Position numbers and translations under genes: made by a program
Notes under the pieces: generated by a model
The model's input: only the letters and a program-made list of their open reading frames with translations
What the model was told of the DNA's origin: nothing
Database searches by the model: none
Origin: an uncultured Muribaculaceae bacterium
GTDB lineage: Bacteria > Bacteroidota > Bacteroidia > Bacteroidales > Muribaculaceae
Assembly: GCA_910579305.1 (NCBI GenBank)
Contig: CAJTTA010000001.1
Coordinates: 1-64,000, forward strand
Direction: 5' to 3'
DNA length: 64,000 bases
Shown here: in pieces, positions 19,372 to 25,966 of the stretch
Position numbering within the stretch: position 1 is the first letter of the stretch
How the letters are laid out: the number at the start of each line of letters is the position of its first letter

Positions 19372-19605
19372 TTAACCGATTGTGCAATACCTGAAACTGC
19401 AAATGCAGTCCTCTTTAGTACATGTGCAATTAGGTTGTACGAGGCACCCGCATTTGTCCTTTTGACAATCGCAATTGTCATCTGTACACTCGCAATTGTC
19501 TTGGAGACACGCCGGGTGCAGAAGAGGATCAGAAGAGGTTCCTCCATAAATTTGGAGAGCATCCATTTCCTCAAGTAACTCCGGTGTCAGAATAATTTTT
19601 GACAT
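19372..19605 (-). CDS. Cysteine-rich RiPP precursor peptide with double-glycine leader
   Basis: The 77-aa peptide has leader-like residues 1-22 ending in LEEMDALQIYGG, which fits the double-glycine consensus (Leu at -12, acidic at -8, Ile at -4, Gly-Gly). Predicted core residues 23-77 contain twelve Cys at 33, 38, 40, 45, 47, 52, 54, 60, 62, 67, 69 and 74, arranged as five CxC pairs spaced 7, 7, 8 and 7 residues. The core is acidic (9 Asp/Glu against 4 Lys/Arg). It lies directly downstream of a radical SAM/SPASM maturase gene and upstream of a C39 exporter, so modification of its cysteines or their neighbours is expected (inference). I cannot assign it to a named precursor family. Metallothionein-like metal binding is an alternative reading of the CxC repeats. 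Confidence 0.85.
   Translation of the reverse strand: MSKIILTPELLEEMDALQIYGGTSSDPLLHPACLQDNCECTDDNCDCQKDKCGCLVQPNCTCTKEDCICSFRYCTIG
19384..19497 (-). repeat. In-frame ~21-nt repeats encoding the CxC core units
   Basis: Five units of the form (Asn/Asp/Lys)-Cys-x-Cys-x-x-x, plus a final Tyr-Cys, are encoded in tandem, one unit having an extra residue. The first two units share near-identical codons (AATTGCGA[G/T]TGT), and the fourth starts AATTGCACATGT, so the core probably grew by 21-nt duplications. Confidence 0.75.
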
Positions 19606-19644
19606 AGGAACATGTTTTAGTTTATAATAGGGTTGATTATCACG

Positions 19645-19674
19645 ATTATAGCCGTTGAGATTTATGGCTATAAT
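19645..19674 (-). promoter_or_regulatory. Hairpin between maturase and precursor genes
   Basis: Arms 19645-19653 and 19666-19674 pair perfectly over 9 bp (ATTATAGCC/GGCTATAAT) with a 12-nt loop. It sits in the 85-nt gap between the maturase stop and the precursor ATG. It may be a transcript-processing or stabilising hairpin that sets the precursor:enzyme ratio, or a leaky terminator. Confidence 0.4.
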
Positions 19675-19690
19675 TATATGTTGGAGGTTA

Positions 19691-20965
19691 TCAAACGTGA
19701 ATATATTTTTGCGAAATAAAGATATTTCGAATCAACTCATTTATTGAATTGTTGTCATCACTGCGGAAGCAGGTGATCTTTCCAGTGTCTTTCAACTGTG
19801 TGAACCTGTTGCGACTGCAAGGCCCCCAGCATAGAGGTAAATAACGACAAGACTTGCATTCGGAGTCCGTCAGCACGGAGTTGTGGATGTAATGGAAAGT
19901 GTCTGCGTTATCCCAGTTGACTTTTCCACCCGGCATCAAATGTCCCTTAGCCATTCCTTCTGCATCATTTTCGCACTTGCCGACTTCCCCCGAGGGATAT
20001 ACACAGTCAAAATGTGCCTGATCCACATAACAGAGTCCTCCGGTTTTATGGGTTGAAGATAATCCATGCTGTTTGGCTGCTTCCATTAATGTGACTACTT
20101 GTTGGAAATCATCTTCATCGAATGACTCTTGCCATACAGGCTGAAAATTTATACTTATATTCTTACGGACTTCCGGGGGTAAATATCGTGTTATATCATC
20201 TATCAGGCGCGGTGAATAAAGAGTCTTACGACCATAGTTAAAGCGTAAAACGCAATGTGTATGCTTCGCTATAGATGCGATATTACGCATAGTCCTTTCA
20301 AAGGCCGATGCTCCATTTAACTGTTTTACTTTGTCGTGCGCTTCCTGGTCTCCATCAATCGTTATCTGATAGAAATCAACACCGGCAGCTTTAAAAGCCT
20401 CTATTTTGTCTTCATCGAGCAAAGTGGCGTTAGAGGTTATGCCACATCTAAAACTCTTGCCCTCTGCAACCGTGAAGTCACGCATTTCTGTTGTGAACTT
20501 AAGGATGCTGTCATATGCTAAAATCGGCTCGCCTCCAAACCATGAGATACGTAGGGAATCAATCTCCGGATTAGACAGATTGGTCTTGATGAGGGCTTTC
20601 AGTGATTCATACTGTTCTGATTGGAGCCATTCATTTTTGTGGCTCTGCACACAATACCAACACCTGAGATTGCAAGAATAAGTAGGCAAAATCATGATTA
20701 GATATTCACCTTTGTTTTGCAGCGCTTCATATTTCCGGGCTACAAGCTTGTCTTCATCGGCAGTATCTTCCAAGATGAAGCCTCTCGATTTCATTTTGTC
20801 GATAAACTTTGTAGCTTGAAGTTCATATTCATTAGGATTCTCTATAATAGCCCTATATATATCAGATTTGGTCTCCTCGACCCAAAACGAAGATTCTGTG
20901 ATGCCATTCATGAAAATTACACCGCCATCGTAAGGAAGATAGTAATTATAAGCACTTGATTTCAT
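19691..20965 (-). CDS. Radical SAM/SPASM peptide maturase
   Basis: The 424-aa protein has the radical SAM motif CNLRCWYC (Cys98, Cys102, Cys105) after a ~95-residue N-terminal region, opening SSAYNYYLPYDGGVIF, that probably serves leader recognition (inference). 'WFGGEP' is a family-typical SAM-domain segment. The C-terminal third has a SPASM-type cysteine set: CVYPSGEVGKC, then CKSCRYLPLCWGPC, then a final Cys in 'KITCFR', which would hold auxiliary Fe-S clusters. Enzymes of this layout install thioether, C-C or epimerised residues in RiPP precursors. An in-frame ATG at 21019 would add 18 residues; the later start is preferred because it gives the usual maturase opening. GC content is low (42% in two 60-base lines counted), suggesting foreign origin. 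Confidence 0.9.
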   Translation of the reverse strand: MKSSAYNYYLPYDGGVIFMNGITESSFWVEETKSDIYRAIIENPNEYELQATKFIDKMKSRGFILEDTADEDKLVARKYEALQNKGEYLIMILPTYSCNLRCWYCVQSHKNEWLQSEQYESLKALIKTNLSNPEIDSLRISWFGGEPILAYDSILKFTTEMRDFTVAEGKSFRCGITSNATLLDEDKIEAFKAAGVDFYQITIDGDQEAHDKVKQLNGASAFERTMRNIASIAKHTHCVLRFNYGRKTLYSPRLIDDITRYLPPEVRKNISINFQPVWQESFDEDDFQQVVTLMEAAKQHGLSSTHKTGGLCYVDQAHFDCVYPSGEVGKCENDAEGMAKGHLMPGGKVNWDNADTFHYIHNSVLTDSECKSCRYLPLCWGPCSRNRFTQLKDTGKITCFRSDDNNSINELIRNIFISQKYIHV

Positions 20966-21054
20966 ATTGCATTGAATTATTAAATGATTGAAAATGTGCT
21001 CGTTAGGTGTGCTTTTCATGGATCGGCATACGCAGCTTGAGCTATTATCTGTGA

Positions 21055-21085
21055 CAAATTTATATCATTTTTTTTTAATTCCAAA
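21055..21085 (-). promoter_or_regulatory. Promoter of the RiPP cluster
   Basis: On the minus strand a -33 TTTG (21082-21085) is separated by 19 bp from a -7 TAAATTTG (21055-21062), a full match to the Bacteroidetes consensus. The transcript would start near 21048. Confidence 0.7.
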
Positions 21086-21413
21086 TTTTTCAAGATAAAA
21101 AAATATATGTTTTAAAACATTATTTTGAGTCAAGTGGTAATTTAGCTGTGTTAAATAGAGAAATAATGAAAATATCTGCATGATATTATCTCGAAAATCG
21201 CTATCGATGTGTGGTTGTCAAAATGATGCTTGATACATGGGGGGTGTCGCAGAACGCCTAAATTCGGCGCAACTATGCTCCAGGGAGTATCCCTGCAATT
21301 CGTGTGGTTTTTGCAACACTCTCTTTTCGCTCGATTATGAAAAAGAGACACTGTTTTGCCACTGTGTCACGGGGCGCCCGGAGGACAGATTTCGGGTGCA
21401 CGGGAGTGAAAAT
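21086..21413. other. Gene-free stretch between divergent promoters
   Basis: No believable gene is seen in this ~330-nt region. It is AT-rich on the RiPP side and GC-richer towards the glycogen synthase. Two small open frames here (from 21237 and 21304, 85 and 66 codons) run through the downstream promoter and look accidental. A short CAGGGA/TCCCTG hairpin is present. Confidence 0.5.
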
Positions 21414-21444
21414 TTTGTCAAACAATCTTTTTTTCGTAACTTTG
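21414..21444 (+). promoter_or_regulatory. Promoter of the glycogen genes
   Basis: TTTG at 21414-21417 and TAACTTTG at 21437-21444 are separated by 19 bp, a full match to the Bacteroidetes promoter consensus. The leader to the ATG at 21538 would be about 90 nt. Confidence 0.75.
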
Positions 21445-21537
21445 CGGCGAAGAATAGCGTTATACGTGATAGATACAGTTCCCCGACTGGTTAATTATTT
21501 GTGATTATCAGGCTTACTCAAGCCATTAGATTATATT

Positions 21538-23202
21538 ATGCAAGACTCTCTCAGCATGCCCCGGCTTCTCTTTGAGACAAGCTGGGAAGTGTGTAATAAG
21601 ATAGGTGGAATCTATACAGTGCTTTCCACCAAGGCTCATGCGCTTCAGGAGCTCCGCAAGGATGCAACGGTCTTCATAGGCCCGGATGTATGGAGCGATG
21701 AGAATCCCTCTCCCTATTTTAAAGAATACAAGAGCCTTCTCGGCAATGCCCGCACAAAGTTGCGCTTGCCCCATGGCCTGAGCATTCGCACGGGGCGCTG
21801 GAATATTCCGGGTCTGCCTGTGGTGGTGCTCGTGAAGTTTCAGGGCATTACTCCCGAGCTTCCCGCTATCTATGGCGAGATGTGGGAAAAATATGGAGTG
21901 GACTCCCTGCATGCCTATGGCGATTATTCGGAAGGATGTGCGTTTGCCGTGGCCGCGGCCATTGTGATCAAGGCCCTTACGGAGCATCTCAAGGCATCGC
22001 CGGCCGATGTGATGGCGCATTTCGATGAGTGGACTACGGCTATGGGCTTGCTCATGCTCGAGTCGATACAGCCTGAATCGGCCACTCTCTTCACCACCCA
22101 TGCCACAAGCATAGGCCGCAGCATATGTGGCAACGGCAAGCCCCTGTATGACTATTTCTCGGGCTATCATGGCGACCAGATGGCAGAGGAGCTGAACATG
22201 CAGAGCAAGCATTCGCTTGAAAAGCAGGCGTCGCGTCATGCCGACTGCTTCACTACTGTGAGCCGGGTGACGGCCGCAGAGTGCACGCAGCTTCTGGATA
22301 CTACGCCTCAGGTGGTGACGCCTAACGGATTTGAGGATAATTTCGTGCCGGGCGACAGGAAATACAAATCGCAGCGTGTGGCCTCGCGCCATCGTCTGCT
22401 TGCCATTGCCTCGGCCTTGACAGGCAAGCAATTGCCTGACGATGCATTGATCATTGCCACTTCAGGGCGCAATGAATACCGCAATAAGGGTATTGATCTC
22501 TTCATTGATGCTCTCGACTCGATACGCAATTCACGCATGCTTGTGCGCCCGGTAGTGGCATTCATAATGGTTCCTGCCTGGGCGGGCGCTCCGCGGCCGG
22601 GACTTCTGCGCCGGCTCAAGGGGGAATTCGACGCTCCTCTCGATTCGGCATTCGCCACACATTATCTGCATAATGAAGATTCGGATGTTATTATGAGCCG
22701 TCTGCGCACATTGTGTGTGAATCAGCCCGATGACAAGGTGACATTCGTATATCTCCCCTGTTACCTCGATGGCAGTGACGGAGTGCTTGACATTCCCTAC
22801 TATGAGATGCTTCCCGGGCTTGACCTCACTCTCTTCCCTTCTTATTACGAGCCGTGGGGCTATACCCCTCTGGAGAGCATAGCCTTCGGCGTGCCCACTG
22901 TGTCGAGTGACAAGGCCGGTTTCGGTCAGTGGATTATCGATGACTTCGATGCCACTTTCGCTACATGCGGAGCTGAGGTAATAGAGCGTAATGACTCTAA
23001 TTACCGGGCTGCTGCCGATTCCATCGCACGCAAGGTGGAATATGTGGATGCACTCACGGCCGAAGAGTCCGCTCAGTTGCGCAAGGCCGCTTCAGCCACT
23101 GCCTCGCATGCACGCTGGCAGTTGTTCATCAATCAGTATCTCGAGGCCTTTGACGTGGCTCGCGCGCGACGCGACGCACGCCTCAAGGCCTCGGCAGAAT
23201 AA
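21538..23202 (+). CDS. Glycogen synthase, GT3 (eukaryotic-like) family
   Basis: The 554-aa protein opens with 'LLFETSWEVCNKIGGIYTV', the glucosyl-donor and acceptor loop of GT3-type glycogen synthases, and has 'LFTTHATSIGR' plus a C-terminal 'LFPSYYEPWGYTPLESIAFGVP' with the conserved Glu-x7-Glu donor-binding pattern. GT3 enzymes extend alpha-1,4-glucan chains from nucleotide-activated glucose. Bacteroidetes often use this type instead of the GT5 GlgA. A second ATG at 21556 (MPRLLFETSW) is an equally plausible start. Followed 40 nt later by glucan phosphorylase, giving a synthesis/breakdown pair. Confidence 0.88.
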   Translation: MQDSLSMPRLLFETSWEVCNKIGGIYTVLSTKAHALQELRKDATVFIGPDVWSDENPSPYFKEYKSLLGNARTKLRLPHGLSIRTGRWNIPGLPVVVLVKFQGITPELPAIYGEMWEKYGVDSLHAYGDYSEGCAFAVAAAIVIKALTEHLKASPADVMAHFDEWTTAMGLLMLESIQPESATLFTTHATSIGRSICGNGKPLYDYFSGYHGDQMAEELNMQSKHSLEKQASRHADCFTTVSRVTAAECTQLLDTTPQVVTPNGFEDNFVPGDRKYKSQRVASRHRLLAIASALTGKQLPDDALIIATSGRNEYRNKGIDLFIDALDSIRNSRMLVRPVVAFIMVPAWAGAPRPGLLRRLKGEFDAPLDSAFATHYLHNEDSDVIMSRLRTLCVNQPDDKVTFVYLPCYLDGSDGVLDIPYYEMLPGLDLTLFPSYYEPWGYTPLESIAFGVPTVSSDKAGFGQWIIDDFDATFATCGAEVIERNDSNYRAAADSIARKVEYVDALTAEESAQLRKAASATASHARWQLFINQYLEAFDVARARRDARLKASAE

Positions 23203-23242
23203 TCAATAAAACAATCAATTACTCCAATTCATATATTACATT

Positions 23243-25810
23243 ATGAAACTCCAAGTAAGCAATACCAACTCTCCCGCATGGCGCGACATCACAGTGCGTG
23301 CCCAGCTCCCCGCAGCCCTCAAGCCTCTTGAGGAGTTATCGAAGAATCTGTGGTGGGTGTGGAACAGTGAAGGAAAGTCTCTCTTCCGTGATCTTGACCA
23401 CGACCTTTGGCGCGCGACAGGCGAAAATCCCGTGATGCTGCTCCAGCGCATCAGCTCCACCCGCCTTGCCGAGGTGATGGCCGATGCCAACTTCATGGCC
23501 CGCATCAAGCATGTCTATGCCATGTTTAAGGAATACATGGCGGCTCCCATGCGCACTGATGCCCCCTCTGTAAGCTATTTCTCCATGGAGTATGGCCTCT
23601 GCAATTGTCTGAAGATCTATTCCGGCGGACTCGGTGTCCTTGCCGGCGACTATATCAAACAGGCCTCCGACTCTCGTATCAATATGACAGCCGTAGGCTT
23701 CCTCTATCGTTTTGGCTATTTCACCCAGTCTTTGTCCATCGACGGCCAGCAGATAGCCAACTATGAGGCTCAGAACTTTGATCAGCTGCCCATAGAGCCT
23801 GTGATGGGCGAGGACGGCAATCCCATGATTCTTGAGGTGCCCTATCCCGGCCGTGTCATCTATTGCCATGTATGGCGTGTGAATGTAGGCCGCATGAAGC
23901 TCTATCTGCTTGACACTGACTTCGACATGAACTCAGAGTATGACCGTCCCATCACGCATCAGCTCTATGGCGGCGACTGGGAAAACCGCATAAAGCAGGA
24001 GTATCTGCTCGGCATAGGCGGTATATATATGCTCAACCGTCTCGGCATACACACCGACATATATCATGCCAACGAGGGTCACGCGGCTCTCATGAACCTG
24101 CAGCGTCTTGTGGATTATGTGCAGCATGACCATCTTCCCTTCAATGTGGCTCTCGAGGTGGTGCGTGCTTCCAGTCTTTACACTGTGCACACTCCCGTGC
24201 CTGCCGGCCATGACTACTTTGAGGAAAGCCTCTTCGGCAAATATCTGGGCGAGTATCCCGCCAAGCTCGGCATATCATGGAGCGACCTCATGAACATGGG
24301 CCGCGAGAACCCCGACACCAACGAGCGCTTCTCGATGAGCGTCTTCGCGCTCAACACCTGTCAGGAGGCCAATGGCGTGAGCTGGCTCCACGGCGAGGTG
24401 AGCAAGAAGATGTTTGCCGGCGTGTGGAAGGGCTATGCTCCCGAAGAGAGCCATGTAGGCTATGTCACCAATGGCGTGCACATGCCCACCTGGGCCGCAT
24501 CGGAGTGGAAGGAATTCTATGGCGAGAAGCTCGGCGAGCAGGTCTTTGAAAATCAGAGCGATCCCAAGGCATGGGCCGGTATCTTCAACTGCAAGGATGA
24601 GGAGATATGGCAGATGCGCATGACTCTCAAGAATAAGTTTATAAACTTTGTCAAGAAGGATTTCAAGGAGAAATGGCTTGCCAATCAGGGAGACCCCTCG
24701 GCTGTAATGAAGGTGGTGGATAAGATCAACCCCAATGCACTCATCATAGGTTTCGCACGTCGTTTTGCCACCTACAAGCGTGCGCATCTGCTCTTCACGG
24801 ATATCGACCGTCTGGCCAAGATTGTAAATAACGAGAAGTTCCCCGTGCAGTTTGTCTTCTCCGGCAAGGCTCACCCTGCCGACGGTGCAGGTCAGGGCCT
24901 GATCAAGCGCATCATGGAGATAAGCCGCATGCCGCAGTTCCTCGGCAAGATAATCTTCCTTGAGGATTACAATATGATTGTGGCCAAGCGCCTCGTGACC
25001 GGCGTCGACATATGGCTCAACACTCCCACCCGTCCTCTTGAGGCTTCAGGCACCTCCGGCGAAAAGGCCGAGATGAACGGTGTGCTGAACTTCTCCGTGC
25101 TCGACGGATGGTGGTATGAAGGCTATCGCTTTGATGAGAAGGCCGGCTGGGCACTCACTGACAAGCGCACCTTCACTGACCAGGCCCAGCAGGATAAGCT
25201 TGATGCAGCCACTATCTACTCCATGCTTGAGAATGAGATCGTGCCTCTGTATTTCGCCAAGAATTCCAAAGGCTACAGCCCGGAATGGATTCAGTATATC
25301 AAAGGCTCGATAGGCCACATAGCGCCTCACTTCACCATGAAGCGTCAGCTTGACGACTACATCGACCGCTTCTATTCTCCCGAGGCAAAGCGTGCCGCCA
25401 AGCTCAAAAAGGCCGACTTCAAGGAAGCCCGCGAGATCGTGGCATGGAAGGAAGAGGTGGCCTCCAAGTGGAATGACATCCAGATTCTCTCTGTGAATTT
25501 CGGCGGAGAGCATGCTGCCGACGGAACTTTTCGCACAGGCTCGGAACTTGACATAGACTGTCGCATCGACACCAAGGGTCTCGGCAAGAGCATAGGTGTG
25601 GAGCTGGTGATCTTCAAGGAGCATGATGGAGAAAGCAAGTTCTTTACCACCAAGGACTTCAAGGTAGTAGCCGAGGAGGGAGACATTCTCACCTATAAGC
25701 TCAAGGATACTATGAAGGAAGCCGGCGTCTATCGCTACAGCCTGCGCATGTATCCCAGCAATCCCGCGCTGCCCCATCGTCAGGACTTCGCTTACACCCG
25801 CTGGTTCTAA
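23243..25810 (+). CDS. glgP: Alpha-glucan phosphorylase (GT35)
   Basis: The 855-aa enzyme releases glucose-1-phosphate from alpha-1,4-glucans using pyridoxal phosphate. The N-terminal ~110 residues resemble DUF3417 (ELSKNLWWVWNSEG), and the catalytic core contains 'YFSMEYGLCNCLKIYSGGLG', 'VYHANEGHAAL'-like 'IYHANEGHAALM', and the PLP-lysine region 'EASGTSGEKAEMNGV'. This is the shorter alpha-glucan phosphorylase subfamily rather than the classical maltodextrin phosphorylase. It follows the GT3 synthase in the same orientation and is probably co-transcribed. Confidence 0.93.
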   Translation: MKLQVSNTNSPAWRDITVRAQLPAALKPLEELSKNLWWVWNSEGKSLFRDLDHDLWRATGENPVMLLQRISSTRLAEVMADANFMARIKHVYAMFKEYMAAPMRTDAPSVSYFSMEYGLCNCLKIYSGGLGVLAGDYIKQASDSRINMTAVGFLYRFGYFTQSLSIDGQQIANYEAQNFDQLPIEPVMGEDGNPMILEVPYPGRVIYCHVWRVNVGRMKLYLLDTDFDMNSEYDRPITHQLYGGDWENRIKQEYLLGIGGIYMLNRLGIHTDIYHANEGHAALMNLQRLVDYVQHDHLPFNVALEVVRASSLYTVHTPVPAGHDYFEESLFGKYLGEYPAKLGISWSDLMNMGRENPDTNERFSMSVFALNTCQEANGVSWLHGEVSKKMFAGVWKGYAPEESHVGYVTNGVHMPTWAASEWKEFYGEKLGEQVFENQSDPKAWAGIFNCKDEEIWQMRMTLKNKFINFVKKDFKEKWLANQGDPSAVMKVVDKINPNALIIGFARRFATYKRAHLLFTDIDRLAKIVNNEKFPVQFVFSGKAHPADGAGQGLIKRIMEISRMPQFLGKIIFLEDYNMIVAKRLVTGVDIWLNTPTRPLEASGTSGEKAEMNGVLNFSVLDGWWYEGYRFDEKAGWALTDKRTFTDQAQQDKLDAATIYSMLENEIVPLYFAKNSKGYSPEWIQYIKGSIGHIAPHFTMKRQLDDYIDRFYSPEAKRAAKLKKADFKEAREIVAWKEEVASKWNDIQILSVNFGGEHAADGTFRTGSELDIDCRIDTKGLGKSIGVELVIFKEHDGESKFFTTKDFKVVAEEGDILTYKLKDTMKEAGVYRYSLRMYPSNPALPHRQDFAYTRWF

Positions 25811-25838
25811 GCAATAGTTTACCCGTATTCAGCATAAT

Positions 25839-25876
25839 CACAGCCCTGTCAAGGCCCGAGCCTCGGCGGGGCTGTG
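25839..25876 (+). terminator. Hairpin terminator after glgP
   Basis: CACAGCCC at 25839-25846 pairs with GGGCTGTG at 25869-25876 around a GC-rich loop containing further complementarity (GGCCCGAGCCTCGG region). It lies 29 nt after the glgP stop. Confidence 0.5.
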
Positions 25877-25881
25877 TCGCG

Positions 25882-25913
25882 CTTGCTGAAGTCGCAGGAA
25901 TTTAGTATCTTCG
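25882..25913 (+). promoter_or_regulatory. Candidate promoter of the helicase gene
   Basis: CTTG at 25882-25885 and TATCTTCG at 25906-25913 (spacer 20 bp) resemble the Bacteroidetes promoter with one mismatch in each box. The leader to the ATG at 25967 would be about 50 nt. Confidence 0.4.
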
Positions 25914-25966
25914 CACCTCTCTAATGAGGTCTCTTCAATCACGCACACACTCTATAACAATTGAAT

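Noticed and set aside
19356..19574. A 72-codon frame overlapping the precursor in another frame
   Set aside because: Its residues are a frame-shifted reading of the cysteine repeats and it has no leader; the precursor frame with GG leader is clearly the coding one.
21237..21494. An 85-codon Cys-containing frame beside the RiPP island
   Set aside because: It runs through the glycogen synthase promoter boxes, lacks a double-glycine leader and lies on the opposite strand to the cluster, so it is probably chance.
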